Positions 26,894-35,658 of a DNA stretch of 64,000 nt are shown piece after piece. The notes under the pieces are model-generated. The model ran no database searches and had not been told where the DNA came from. It saw only the letters and a program-made list of their open reading frames with translations. The translations under genes and the position numbers were made by a program. The stretch is taken from contig CAWJFP010000035.1 of NCBI GenBank assembly GCA_963842155.1, forward strand, positions 185,123 through 249,122, given 5' to 3'. Within the stretch, counting starts at the first letter, position 1; each line of letters starts with the position of its first letter. The DNA is from CAWJFP01 sp963842155 (GTDB taxonomy: Bacteria; Pseudomonadota; Alphaproteobacteria; JACZXZ01).

Positions 26894-26922
26894 GTTAAAA
26901 TCTGCTTAATGACAGTTGTCAA
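26894..26922 (-). promoter_or_regulatory. Candidate sigma70 promoter for the Flp pilin gene
   Basis: Minus strand: perfect -35 TTGACA (26917-26922) and -10 TTTAAC (26894-26899) separated by 17 bases, about 50 bases before the pilin ATG. The surrounding 170 bases are A/T-rich and otherwise empty. Confidence 0.5.
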
Positions 26923-27017
26923 CAAGATGTAATGGAACGATGGCGCGCGCGAGGAAGAATCGCGAAGGACGATATGTATACAATTACAAACAATTTTAGG
27001 AAAAACCGCGCAAGATT

Positions 27018-29147
27018 TTAATCGGCCGTAGACGCGCGATTATCCTTCCTTGCCAGCGCCTTATGCACCTCGCGCGCGAGCTCATGCTTGCGATAGGGCT
27101 TGCTCAGCAGCTGGTCCCCGGCGATGGCTTTGCCGGTGCCGTTGCGGATCGAAGCCTCGGTGAAGCCGGAGGTGTAGAGGATGCGGAGCTCGGGCCGGAT
27201 TTCCTTCGCGGCTTCGCCGAGCTGCACGCCGCTCATGCCGCCCGGCATCACGATGTCGGTGAGCAGCAGATCGATCCCCGGCCTCGCTTCGAGCAGCGCG
27301 ATGGCCGCGGCGCCGTTGGCGGCATCGAGCGCGTTGTAGCCGAGCTCGGCCAGTTGCGCCATCACCGTGCTGCGGACTTGGTCGTTGTCGTCGACCACGA
27401 GGATCAGCTCGCCGCTTCCCGCCGGCGCGGCCTCCCGTGCGGGCGGGGCGATCGGCGTTTTCACTCCGGCCTTGCCGCGCGGCAGATAGAGGCGCGCGGT
27501 TGTGCCGTGGCCGACCTCGCTGTAGATCTTCAGATGGCCGCCCGATTGCTTGGCGAAGCCGTAGATCATGCTGAGGCCGAGCCCGCTGCCCTTGCCGACC
27601 TCCTTGGTGGTGAAGAACGGCTCGATCACGCGATCGAGATGCTCGGGCGGGATGCCGGTACCGGTATCCGTCACCGCCAGCATGACGTAGTCGCCCGGCG
27701 CCACGCCGGGATTCTCCGCGGCATAACGCTCGTCGAAATGCCGGTTCGCCGTCTCGATCGTCAGTCGGCCGCCCTCCGGCATGGCGTCGCGCGCGTTCAC
27801 CGCGAGGTTCACCAGGGCGGACTCGAACTGCGTCACGTCGGTCTCGACGAGCCATAGATCGGCGGCCGTGCTCACCGCGATCTCGATCTTCTCGCCGAGC
27901 GCGCGGCGCAGCATGTCCATCATGCTGCGGACGAGGTCGTTGACGTCGACGGCCTTCTTCTCCAGCGCCTGGATGCGCGAGAAGGCCAAGAGCTTGCGCG
28001 TGAGCTCGGCGCCGCGCAGGCCGGCGGAGAGCGCGTTCTGCGCCAGCTTCAGCCCCGTCTCGTCCCTCGCCACCCGTTCGGCCAGGAGGTCGAGATTGCC
28101 GATGATGACGGTCAGCAGGTTGTTGAAATCATGCGCGATGCCGCCGGTGAGCTGGCCGACCGCCTCCATCTTCTGGGCCTGATGAAGCTGCTGCGTCGCT
28201 CTCTCCAGCAGCTCCTGCATCTTCTTCTGCTCGCTGATGTCGCGCGTGACTTTGGCGAAGCCGACATGACGGCCGGACTCGTCGTACATGGCGGTGATGG
28301 TGACGGCGGCGTGGAACACCGAGCCGTCCTTGCGCACCCGAAGCCCCTCTCCGACTTGGCGGCCCTCCGCGGCCGCCACCTCGAGCTCGCTCCGGGGCTT
28401 GCCGCTCGCCACATCCTTCTCAGTGTAGAAGCGCGACATATGCTGGCCGAGGATCTCCTCGGCCTTGTAGCCTTTGATCCGCTCCGCGCCGACGTTCCAG
28501 CTCACGATATTGCCGGCGGGATCGATCTGATAGATGGCGTGATCCTTCACGCTATCGACCAGCAGGCGGAATCCTTCCTCGCTGGCGATGAGGTCGCTGG
28601 TGCGCTCGCTCACCCGTCGCTCGAGCATCGCGTTCTGCTCGATCTGCTCCTCGAGCGCCCCGCTGGCCAGCTTGCCGCGCTCGATCGTCTCTTGCTGCCG
28701 ATGCATGAGGGCGCCGCGCGCCGTCCCTTCCGACTGGAGCCGGACGAGCTTGGTGACGTCCTCGACCTGGTGAATGATCCAGACGACATCGCCCCGCGAG
28801 TCGAGAATCGGCGTATTGAGGGGCTTCCAGTAGCGCGTCGCGAAGCCCCCGCCCTCGGCTGCGGGCAGCGCGATGTCGTGCTTCTGCACGGGCAGCGCGT
28901 CGGGGCAGCGGGAAAGCAAAACGCGCTCGAAGGAAGCGCGCAAATTGCCGAGTGTCGTCGCGGCATCGCCCGGCTTCGCGGGGAAGACGTCGAAGATGCC
29001 GCGGCCGAGAATCTGCGCGCGGGTCGTCATCATCGCGCGGCAATAGAGATCGCTTACGGCAACGATGTCGAGCTTCGGCGTGAGGACGAGATAAAGAGCG
29101 GGCGCCTTCTCGAAGAGCGCGCGGAAATCGGGGCCCGCGTCAGCCAC
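27018..29147 (-). CDS. PAS-PAS hybrid histidine kinase with C-terminal receiver
   Basis: A 709-residue soluble hybrid kinase. PAS-like domain about 8-130, a coiled-coil linker about 135-190, a second PAS domain about 190-310 (IVSWNVGAERIKGY, RKDGSVFHAAV), then HisKA with H box GGIAHDFNN (His 339). The HATPase domain has NLAVNARDAMP, DTGTGIP and GSGLGLSM. A receiver domain (about 582-700) has phospho-acceptor Asp 631 in LLTDIVMPGG and Lys in LSKPYRK. No transmembrane segment is visible, so the signal is cytoplasmic. No partner regulator or phosphotransferase is adjacent. Confidence 0.9.
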   Translation of the reverse strand: MADAGPDFRALFEKAPALYLVLTPKLDIVAVSDLYCRAMMTTRAQILGRGIFDVFPAKPGDAATTLGNLRASFERVLLSRCPDALPVQKHDIALPAAEGGGFATRYWKPLNTPILDSRGDVVWIIHQVEDVTKLVRLQSEGTARGALMHRQQETIERGKLASGALEEQIEQNAMLERRVSERTSDLIASEEGFRLLVDSVKDHAIYQIDPAGNIVSWNVGAERIKGYKAEEILGQHMSRFYTEKDVASGKPRSELEVAAAEGRQVGEGLRVRKDGSVFHAAVTITAMYDESGRHVGFAKVTRDISEQKKMQELLERATQQLHQAQKMEAVGQLTGGIAHDFNNLLTVIIGNLDLLAERVARDETGLKLAQNALSAGLRGAELTRKLLAFSRIQALEKKAVDVNDLVRSMMDMLRRALGEKIEIAVSTAADLWLVETDVTQFESALVNLAVNARDAMPEGGRLTIETANRHFDERYAAENPGVAPGDYVMLAVTDTGTGIPPEHLDRVIEPFFTTKEVGKGSGLGLSMIYGFAKQSGGHLKIYSEVGHGTTARLYLPRGKAGVKTPIAPPAREAAPAGSGELILVVDDNDQVRSTVMAQLAELGYNALDAANGAAAIALLEARPGIDLLLTDIVMPGGMSGVQLGEAAKEIRPELRILYTSGFTEASIRNGTGKAIAGDQLLSKPYRKHELAREVHKALARKDNRASTAD

Positions 29148-29513
29148 CGCCGGCCGTGCTGTTGCCGCGCAAAGGCGGTGGAGCGCCCTTAGGTAATCCT
29201 ACAGGAGCGTTCATATAAAACCGCTCGGTTGCAATAACGATTTTATAGGACGCAAATGGATTACTGTCAAATTTGCCATGCTTATGTTTAGCCCGGCCTT
29301 TATCCAGGTCCGATTTTCATCCAGGAAATGAATCGGGGCCATGAAATATCCGGGCGCTCCCGACATGGCATAGGGCGCAACGCCGCCCGTGACGCAATGG
29401 CGTCACTGAAGGGCCGTTCGCAAGGGAGAAGCCGCGTCTAGGTTCGCTGAACCAACCTTCTCTCCGCGAGCGTGGGAGTGGGTGGCGATCGAGAGGATCG
29501 TCGAGCGAGAGGC
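29148..29513. other. Intergenic region between hybrid kinase and HNH gene
   Basis: About 366 bases without a gene. It contains the kinase promoter (29242-29270) and a perfect seven-base hairpin GTGACGC-aatg-GCGTCAC (29389-29406). A smaller hairpin GGTTC-gct-GAACC lies at 29441-29453. The hairpins lie downstream of the leftward HNH gene and may end its transcript, but no T-run follows. Confidence 0.5.
29242..29270 (-). promoter_or_regulatory. Near-consensus sigma70 promoter of the hybrid kinase
   Basis: Minus strand: -35 TTGACA (29265-29270) and -10 TATAAA (29242-29247) with a 17-base spacer, about 95 bases upstream of the kinase ATG. This is the best promoter match in the window. Confidence 0.7.
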
Positions 29514-30074
29514 TCAGCTCGGATCCAGCTCGGTATCCCAATAGAGAAAGTCGCGCCAGCTGTGATGGAGGTAGTTCGGCGGGAAGGCGCGGCCGTTCTC
29601 CTGGAGCTGGTGGCTCGTGGGCTGGCTCGGCCGCGTGCGCGGATACATGCGCGATTCCCGCGGCAGGCGATTGCCCTTGCTGAGATTGCAGGTGGCGCAG
29701 GCGGTGACGACGTTCTCCCAGGTCGTCCGCCCGCCGCGCGAGCGCGGCACGAGATGATCGAAGGTGAGCTCGGGCGTCGGCCGATGTCCGCCGCAATATT
29801 GGCAGCAGAAATGGTCGCGCAGGAAGACGTTGAACCGGGTGAAGGCCGGGCGCCGCGCCGCCGGGATATATTCCTTGAGCGAGATCACGCTCGGCAGCCG
29901 CATCTGCATGCTCGGCGAATGCACCATCTCCTCATATTCGGAGATGATGTTCACGCGCTCGAGGAAGACCGCCTTGATCGTCTCCTGCCAGGACCAGAGC
30001 GAGAGCGGGAAATAGGAGAGCGGCCGGAAATCGGCGTTCAGCACCAATGCGGGCCAATGGTTGGTTGCAAGCAT
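29514..30074 (-). CDS. HNH endonuclease family protein
   Basis: A 186-residue protein with an HNH domain at about residues 85-140. A zinc site is formed by CQYC and CATC, and the DH pair is in LTFDHLVPRSRGG, followed by TWENVVTACATCN. The N-terminal part (LVLNADFRPLSYFPLSLWSW) is typical of a widely conserved alphaproteobacterial HNH protein whose role is not established. It is not part of an obvious restriction system here. Confidence 0.85.
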   Translation of the reverse strand: MLATNHWPALVLNADFRPLSYFPLSLWSWQETIKAVFLERVNIISEYEEMVHSPSMQMRLPSVISLKEYIPAARRPAFTRFNVFLRDHFCCQYCGGHRPTPELTFDHLVPRSRGGRTTWENVVTACATCNLSKGNRLPRESRMYPRTRPSQPTSHQLQENGRAFPPNYLHHSWRDFLYWDTELDPS

Positions 30075-30156
30075 GAGCCGAGCCGCCTCGTCCCTACCTA
30101 CCGGTTACGCGTACCGCATAGAACCATATTGTGACGGCTTGATGATGGGAAGCCCG

Positions 30157-30172
30157 AAAAATCATGATTTTT
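30157..30172. promoter_or_regulatory. Perfect 16-bp A/T palindrome
   Basis: The sequence aaaaatcatgattttt is a perfect palindrome flanked by CG on both sides (one extra T on the right). It lies in the 126-base spacer between the HNH start and the end of the hydrolase gene, both transcribed leftward. It could be an operator upstream of the HNH gene or, since a T-run ends it on either strand, a small terminator. Confidence 0.45.
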
Positions 30173-30200
30173 TCGCGTGGGACCACGAGATGTTGCGGTT

Positions 30201-30861
30201 TCAGGCCTTGAAGGCCGCTTTCAGAAAGCGCTCGCCCGCTTGCAGGCCGAACTCGTCGATGCCATGGCCCAGGCCCGGCCGCTCATGGGCCTCGACCGGC
30301 ACGGCCAGCGCCTCGAGCAGGCTCTTGGCGCGGCGCAGCGAGTTCGACCGGCAGCACCTCGTCGGCCGTGCCGTGGACGAGCAGGACCGGCGGCCGCGAG
30401 CGGATCTCCGCAGCCAGCGCGTCCTCGGCCAAGAGCCGCCCCGAATAGCCGAGAACCCCGGCGCATGGCTTGGGCCGCCTGAGCGCCACATGGAGCGCGA
30501 TCATGGTGCCTTGCGAGAAACCGACGAGCGCCAGGCTCTCGTCCGCGATGCCGCGCTTGGCCAGCGCCTCGTCGATATAGGCCTCGACGACGGGCGCCAC
30601 CGCGCGCACGCCGGCAAGGATGCGTTCGGGCGAGCGGTCGGAGAGCCCGAACCATTGCCGGCCGAAGCCGACGTCGCAGGGGAAGGGCGCATGGGGCGAG
30701 AGGAACTCGGCCTGCGGCAGCGTGCGGGCCCAATGGGGTGCGAGGCCGATGAGGTCGTTGCCGTCGGCCCCCCAGCCATGCAGCATGACGACAAGCTGGC
30801 GGGCCGCACCGCCCGCGAGCGGCCCGAAGCTCGGCCCGGAAATTTCGAAGAGATCGGGCAT
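30201..30861 (-). CDS. Alpha/beta hydrolase, phospholipase/carboxylesterase family (frameshifted)
   Basis: About 219 residues after repair. The fold shows LVVMLHGWGADGNDL, catalytic Ser in VGFSQGTMIAL and acid Asp in LVHGTADEVLP. After the frameshift, catalytic His appears in GLGHGIDEFGL. The break is at 30340-30345 (GAGTTC on the plus strand). Removing one base gives V-D-S-L-R-R-A-K-S on the coding strand and the normal ending to TGA at 30201. ATG 30861 has a GGGAGA ribosome site and is preferred to 30885. A serine esterase acting on short acyl esters or thioesters is expected. Confidence 0.85.
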
Positions 30862-30942
30862 TAAAGCGTCTCCCTGTTCCGTCATTCCATCATTCCATTC
30901 GCCGGCATCCCCTCGCTCGGCATGCCATCGGCGCGGGGGCCG

Positions 30943-31572
30943 TCAGCCGGGGGCGTTCCGGTAATAATGCCACATGAGTCGCGCCGCATAGCTGCGCCAG
31001 GGCCGCCAGGGCTCGGCGATCTCGATCATTTGCGCGCGCGACGGCCGCTTGGGAAGGCGCTTCACGCGCTGCACGGCGGCGACCACGGCGAGGTCGTCGA
31101 CCGGCCAGATGTCGGGCCGGCGCAGCGCGAAGAGGAGATAGACCTCGGCACTCCAGCGCCCGATGCCCTTGAGCGCGCTGAGCGCCAGGATCGCCTCCTC
31201 GTCCGCCATGCGATGGACGCGCGCGAGCTCGAGCCTGCGCTCGCGCAAGGCCTCGGCCAGATGGCGGCCATAAAGGATCTTCTGCCGGCTGAAGCCCGCG
31301 CCGCGCAAGGCCGCGTCGTCGAGCCGCAGGAAGGCGTCGGGCGTGAGCGGCTCGGCAAGCGCGCGCAGCCGCGCGCGGATGGCGTTGGCCGCGGCGGCGG
31401 AGACCTGCTGCGCCAGGATGATGTCGAGGAGCGTGCCGAAGCCCCCGGGCCGCCGCCTGAGACGCGGCACCCCCGCCTCGCGATAGGCGCGCGCAAGATC
31501 GGGATCGCGCGCGGCGAGCGTCGCCAGCGCCTCCTCCATGGTCTTGCGGCTGAGCTTGTCGGCGAGCGTCAC
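30943..31572 (-). CDS. DNA-3-methyladenine glycosylase (AlkA-type HhH-GPD)
   Basis: A 209-residue base-excision repair glycosylase. The helix-hairpin-helix is in ALKGIGRWSAEVYLL and the catalytic Asp in WPVDDLAV, with LLDIILAQQVS at the domain start. There is no iron-sulphur cluster motif, so it is AlkA/MagII-like rather than EndoIII-like. It removes alkylated purines from DNA. Confidence 0.88.
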   Translation of the reverse strand: MTLADKLSRKTMEEALATLAARDPDLARAYREAGVPRLRRRPGGFGTLLDIILAQQVSAAAANAIRARLRALAEPLTPDAFLRLDDAALRGAGFSRQKILYGRHLAEALRERRLELARVHRMADEEAILALSALKGIGRWSAEVYLLFALRRPDIWPVDDLAVVAAVQRVKRLPKRPSRAQMIEIAEPWRPWRSYAARLMWHYYRNAPG

Positions 31573-31597
31573 GTCCCCTTGCGGCGCGCTCGCGCGG

Positions 31598-32017
31598 TCA
31601 GGCGATGGCGGCCAAGGCCGCCTCGGCGACCTTCATGTCGTCGGTATAATGGCCCCCGCTCACGCCGATGCCCCCGACCACCGCGTCCTGCGCCTTGATG
31701 GGATAGCCGCCGCCGTAGATGATCAGCTCGGGCGTATGGACGATGCCGAGCGCCAAGGGCGGATCGTTCTTGATGAAATCATACCAGGCGTGGGTCGGCA
31801 TGCCGAAGCCGACCGCCGTCTTGGCCTTGTTGATCGCAATGTCGATGCTGAGCTGCGGCGCGCCGTCCATGCGGAGGAAGGCCTTCTGGGCGCCGCTCTC
31901 GTCGACGATGGCGATCACCATGGCCTTGCCCAGCTCCTTCGCCTTCGCCTCCGCCGCCTTGATCAGCTTGGCGGCCAAGGCCGCGCCGATGCTCTTCTTC
32001 GAGATCACGTCGGTCAT
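31598..32017 (-). CDS. GlcG/HbpS family (DUF336) heme-binding-like protein
   Basis: A 139-residue single-domain protein with AIVDESGAQKAFLRMDGAP, AINKAKTAVGFG and the C-terminal GGYPIKAQDAVVGGIGVSG of the family. Members are found beside glycolate, propanediol or hydroxyacid-metabolism genes; some bind heme. No signal peptide is present. It follows the PEP-mutase-family gene on the same strand with a gap of about 110 bases. Confidence 0.88.
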   Translation of the reverse strand: MTDVISKKSIGAALAAKLIKAAEAKAKELGKAMVIAIVDESGAQKAFLRMDGAPQLSIDIAINKAKTAVGFGMPTHAWYDFIKNDPPLALGIVHTPELIIYGGGYPIKAQDAVVGGIGVSGGHYTDDMKVAEAALAAIA

Positions 32018-32124
32018 CGTTTCCCCCCGGGAAGCTCGTTTGCGGGATTGTCGCACGCCCATCGTTGCCGCTTGCCGCGCGCCTGTCAATGCGGCGGCCG
32101 CTATCGGAGGCGCGCGGGCGGCCG

Positions 32125-32982
32125 CTATTCGGCGTGGCGCCGCTCGAATTCCCATACCGCCTCGAAGCCCATCAGGCGGCAGAAGCGCTCGAAGTCGTAG
32201 AGCGCGCCCGCGAGGGCGAGCGAGGAGCCCTCGTCGCGAATGGCGCGGTAGGCCCGCTCCATGGCCGTCGCAGCGGCGAGCAGCGCCGTGACGGGGAAGA
32301 TGGCGAGCTTGTAGCCGATCTCCTCGAGCGCGGCCTTGGCGAGCAGCGGCGTGCGGCCCTTCTCGACCATGTTGGCGACGAGCGGGACGTCGAAGCTGCG
32401 TCCGATGCGCGCCATCTCCTCCAGGCTCTCGGGCGATTCGATGAAGAGAACGTCGGCGCCCGCCTCCGCATAGAGCTCGCCGCGGCGCAGCGCCTCGTCG
32501 AGGCCGAGCGCCGTGCGCGCATCGGTGCGCGCGATGACGAGGAAGTCGGCACTCGCGCGGCTCTCGACCGCGACCCTGATCTTGCGCACCATATCCTCGG
32601 CCGGAATCACGCGCCGGCCGGGCGTATGGCCGCATTTCTTGGGAAATTCCTGATCCTCGAGCTGGATCGCGGCGGCGCCGGCGGCCTCGTAGCCGCGCAC
32701 CGTATGGGCGACATTGAGCAACCCGCCATAGCCGGTATCGCCATCGGCGATGAGGGGCGTGCGCGCCGCCCGCGCCATGGTGGCGACCCTTTCGACCATG
32801 TCGCGATAGCTGGCGAGCCCGGCATCGGGCAGCCCGAGATGCGAGGCGACGGTGCCGAAGCCGGTCATGTAGAGCGCGTCGAAGCCCATGCCGTCGGCGA
32901 GCTTGAGCGAGACCATGTCGAACACGCCCGGCGCCGCGACGAGGCCGGGCTCTCTCAGACGCTGCTTCAAGGCGGAGGTCAC
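32125..32982 (-). CDS. Isocitrate lyase/PEP mutase family protein
   Basis: A 285-residue TIM-barrel protein. Landmarks are APGVFDMVSLKLA, DGDTGYGG (metal-binding Asp) and the mobile catalytic loop EFPKKCGHTPG with its Cys, followed by ARTDAR. The Cys in KKCGH is the general acid of C-C lyases, so I favour a methylisocitrate/dimethylmalate-lyase-like activity over mutase or oxaloacetate decarboxylase. The substrate is not determined. GTG 32982 has AAGGAG nine bases upstream, better than the longer frame to 33108. Confidence 0.82.
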   Translation of the reverse strand: MTSALKQRLREPGLVAAPGVFDMVSLKLADGMGFDALYMTGFGTVASHLGLPDAGLASYRDMVERVATMARAARTPLIADGDTGYGGLLNVAHTVRGYEAAGAAAIQLEDQEFPKKCGHTPGRRVIPAEDMVRKIRVAVESRASADFLVIARTDARTALGLDEALRRGELYAEAGADVLFIESPESLEEMARIGRSFDVPLVANMVEKGRTPLLAKAALEEIGYKLAIFPVTALLAAATAMERAYRAIRDEGSSLALAGALYDFERFCRLMGFEAVWEFERRHAE

Positions 32983-33045
32983 GGGAGCGCACTCCTTTGC
33001 CGGAGGGCCTTCCCTTAATGGAATCTTTGGCCTATCGCCAGAGCG

Positions 33046-33903
33046 ATGACCGAGCGTCTCGTCACCCGGTTCGCCCCCAGCCCGACCGGCCGGCTCCATC
33101 TGGGCCATGCCTATTCCGCGCTACTGGCCTGGCGCCAGGCGCGCGCCGCGGGCGGGCGGTTCCTCCTGCGCATCGAGGATATCGACCCGACGCGCTGCCG
33201 GCCGGAATTCGACGCCGCCATCCGCGAGGACCTGGCCTGGCTCGGGCTCGATTGGGAGGAGCCGGTGCGCCGGCAGTCCGAGCATATGGCGGAGTATCTG
33301 GGCGCGCTGGCGCGGCTCGACGCCATGGGACTGCTCTATCCTTGCTTCTGCTCGCGCCAAGAGGTACGCGCCGAGATCGCGGCGGCGAGCGAGGCGCCGC
33401 ACGAGAGGATCGGGCCGCTCTATCCCGGCACCTGCCGCGCGCTTTCCCCGGCCGAGCGCGAGGATCGTATCGGAACCGGCGAGCTTTATGCGCTCCGTCT
33501 CGATATGGGGCGCGCCACGGCCCACCTCCCCAGGCTCTTCTGGATCGATTTAGTGCGCGGGCGCCAGCAGGCGACGCCCGAGATCCACGGCGACGTCGTA
33601 CTGGGGCGGAAGGAGATCCGCGCGAGCTACCATATGGCCGTCACGCTCGACGACCATCTCCAGGGGGTTACGCGCGTGACGCGCGGCGAGGACCTGTTCG
33701 AGGCGACCCATCTGCAGCGGCTGCTGCAAGCCCTCCTCGGGCTGGCGACGCCGGAGTACCACCATCATGCCTTGGTCAAGGACGCGAGCGGCCGGCGGTT
33801 CGCCAAGCGCGACAAGGATGCCACCATCGCAGCACTGCGCGCGGCCGGCCGCAGCGCCGCCGAGGTGCGCGCCGCCGCCGGCTTTCCCGACGAAGCGCGG
33901 TAG
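33046..33903 (+). CDS. gluQ: Glutamyl-Q tRNA(Asp) synthetase
   Basis: A 285-residue class I synthetase core without anticodon-binding domain, as expected for GluQ-RS. It charges glutamate onto queuosine 34 of tRNA(Asp). The HIGH motif is HLGH (residues 18-21, after RFAPSPTGRL). The zinc site begins CFCS and ends at the Cys of YPGTC. The KMSKS counterpart is FAKRDKD. It is transcribed divergently from the lyase gene and convergently with the Nudix gene. Confidence 0.94.
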   Translation: MTERLVTRFAPSPTGRLHLGHAYSALLAWRQARAAGGRFLLRIEDIDPTRCRPEFDAAIREDLAWLGLDWEEPVRRQSEHMAEYLGALARLDAMGLLYPCFCSRQEVRAEIAAASEAPHERIGPLYPGTCRALSPAEREDRIGTGELYALRLDMGRATAHLPRLFWIDLVRGRQQATPEIHGDVVLGRKEIRASYHMAVTLDDHLQGVTRVTRGEDLFEATHLQRLLQALLGLATPEYHHHALVKDASGRRFAKRDKDATIAALRAAGRSAAEVRAAAGFPDEAR

Positions 33904-33913
33904 CTCCGCAGGC

Positions 33914-34759
33914 TTATTGCGCCAAGCCCCGCAGGATGGCGCGGTAGTCGGGATGGTTCGGCGGCAAGAGGCCGTGGCGCAGCAGGAAATGGATGATCAC
34001 GAGATTGCAGTTGAATTTGAACTCCGCCGTCTCCTCGACGATCTTGGCGACCTTTTCGACGGGCCAGAGATGGAATTCGATGACCTCGCCGTCCTTGTTG
34101 CGGGGCACGAAGTCGCGCGGCAGCTCGAGCTCGTAGACGAACTGCGTGCCGGGCGAGAGGCCCCAGGGCGTCTCCATGGCGTAGCTGATGGCGCCGGTGG
34201 GGACGGCGCGGCGGGCGAGGCTCTCGGGTATATCGGCCTCCTCGCCGCATTCCTTGACGAGATTGTCCATCAGCGACACGCCGTCCGGCTGGCCGCCGGC
34301 GACGAGATTGTCGAGCATGCCGGGATAGGTAGGCTTGTCGCGCGCGCGCCGCGCCACCCACATGAGGAGACGGCCGCCCTCGCGCGCGACGCCATTCATA
34401 TGCACGCCGAAGGCGCGCACGCCGAAATAGGGCACCGCGGCGCGCTCCATGCGCAGAAGCGGCGGCAGGCCCCAGGCCGCCGTCACCGCGTAGGGCTCGT
34501 CGCGCCAGCCGACGATGACGCCCTCCTCGGCAAGGCGCCGGGTCGCCGCATCGACCGCCGCCGTGCGCGACGCCGCGTCCACGAGCGCGGGCTCGAGCGA
34601 CACGCGGTCCTCGTCGACGCGAAAGACGCGCGGGAAGTCGCGCAAGGCTTCGGCGAAGGCCGGCTTGACCCAGCCGATCCGCTCGCCTGCGACAATGAAG
34701 GGACGGAAGCCCCGCAAATCGCGCCGGTTGCAATCGCGGATACGGTCGAGAAAGCTCAC
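33914..34759 (-). CDS. DUF4743 / Nudix hydrolase domain protein
   Basis: A 281-residue protein: an N-terminal DUF4743 region (about 1-125, including IGWVKPAFAEALRDFP) followed by a Nudix domain related to thiamine-pyrophosphokinase-associated Nudix enzymes. The Nudix box is GGQPDGVSLMDNLVKECGEE. The usual first Glu is Val and the Arg is Lys, while the REXXEE-type Glu residues (KECGEE) are kept. Activity is therefore uncertain. It lies 10 bases from the convergent gluQ stop. Confidence 0.8.
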   Translation of the reverse strand: MSFLDRIRDCNRRDLRGFRPFIVAGERIGWVKPAFAEALRDFPRVFRVDEDRVSLEPALVDAASRTAAVDAATRRLAEEGVIVGWRDEPYAVTAAWGLPPLLRMERAAVPYFGVRAFGVHMNGVAREGGRLLMWVARRARDKPTYPGMLDNLVAGGQPDGVSLMDNLVKECGEEADIPESLARRAVPTGAISYAMETPWGLSPGTQFVYELELPRDFVPRNKDGEVIEFHLWPVEKVAKIVEETAEFKFNCNLVIIHFLLRHGLLPPNHPDYRAILRGLAQ

Positions 34760-34802
34760 GACGATCGCCGCGCCGCCGCACGGCGGCCGCGGAGCCCGCT
34801 TC

Positions 34803-35408
34803 TCAGTCGAGCCGTTCGGCGCGCGGCACGGGCACGATGCCCGTCATGAGGCGGACGATCTCGCCCCGCTCGTTGCCGAAGGGAAGCACCAGGCGGTGCC
34901 AGATCGCGGAGGAGGCGGAGCTTGGCGGAATATGCCAGGTATAGACAGGCTCGCCGCGCGCGAGCGCCGCGCGATGGAGCGCCAGCTCGTATTCCGCGAC
35001 ATGGACGCGCAGGGGAAGCGAGGACAGCATGTCGCCGGTCATGTCGAATTCGCAGGCCGCGGCGATCACCGTGCCGAACAACCGAAAGCGGAAATCGCGG
35101 CCGCCGTCGATCGGCGCGAGCAGCGTGATGTAGCCAAGCGCCGGGCGCATCTCGAGCGGATCGATCAGGCTTGCCAGCGGATAACGGTGCTCGCCCTTGA
35201 GACGCTGCCAGTGGCCGAGCAGGAATTTTAGCGGCGGCGGGCTCAGATCCTCGACCGCGGGACACCAAATGAGCGTCGGGCCGCCGGTGCCGTTGGCCGC
35301 GAAGCTTGCACGCACGGCGTCCATTTCGCCGCGCAGGATTTGCGCTGTCCAAGCCGCGATTCGATTTTCCTCGGCCGGCTCGCGCGCGCGGACCGTCGCA
35401 TTGTTCAT
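34803..35408 (-). CDS. PAS domain-containing protein (PAS_5 type)
   Basis: A 201-residue soluble protein of the PAS_5/DUF family common in Rhodospirillales. Recognisable segments are LLGHWQRLKG, FRFRLFGTVIAAACEFDMTG and LPFGNERGEIVRLMTGI. It has no output domain and no signal peptide. ATG 35408 is the best start; the longer open frame lies in poorly coding sequence. Function is unknown, possibly a small sensory or scaffold protein. Confidence 0.75.
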   Translation of the reverse strand: MNNATVRAREPAEENRIAAWTAQILRGEMDAVRASFAANGTGGPTLIWCPAVEDLSPPPLKFLLGHWQRLKGEHRYPLASLIDPLEMRPALGYITLLAPIDGGRDFRFRLFGTVIAAACEFDMTGDMLSSLPLRVHVAEYELALHRAALARGEPVYTWHIPPSSASSAIWHRLVLPFGNERGEIVRLMTGIVPVPRAERLD

Positions 35409-35658
35409 CACTTGGCGCCCACGTGAAAGAGATTGTTTTGTATTCTCGCCCCCCGATGCCGTCAGCGGGCGGGAAAATCCCCCGAGCCCTTTTGTGCGAC
35501 CCGAAATCTGGAAGCGTTCTTGCGGCGAAGTGTGCCTTTTTGCCCGGCGGAAGGGAAGAGCAATCGGCACAACCTGAAGACGTATGCAAATTTGCCTAAG
35601 TCTGTGGAGAAATCTGGTGAATTTGTGGAAAAATTTGCTTTCGAAGATCCGCAAAGAT

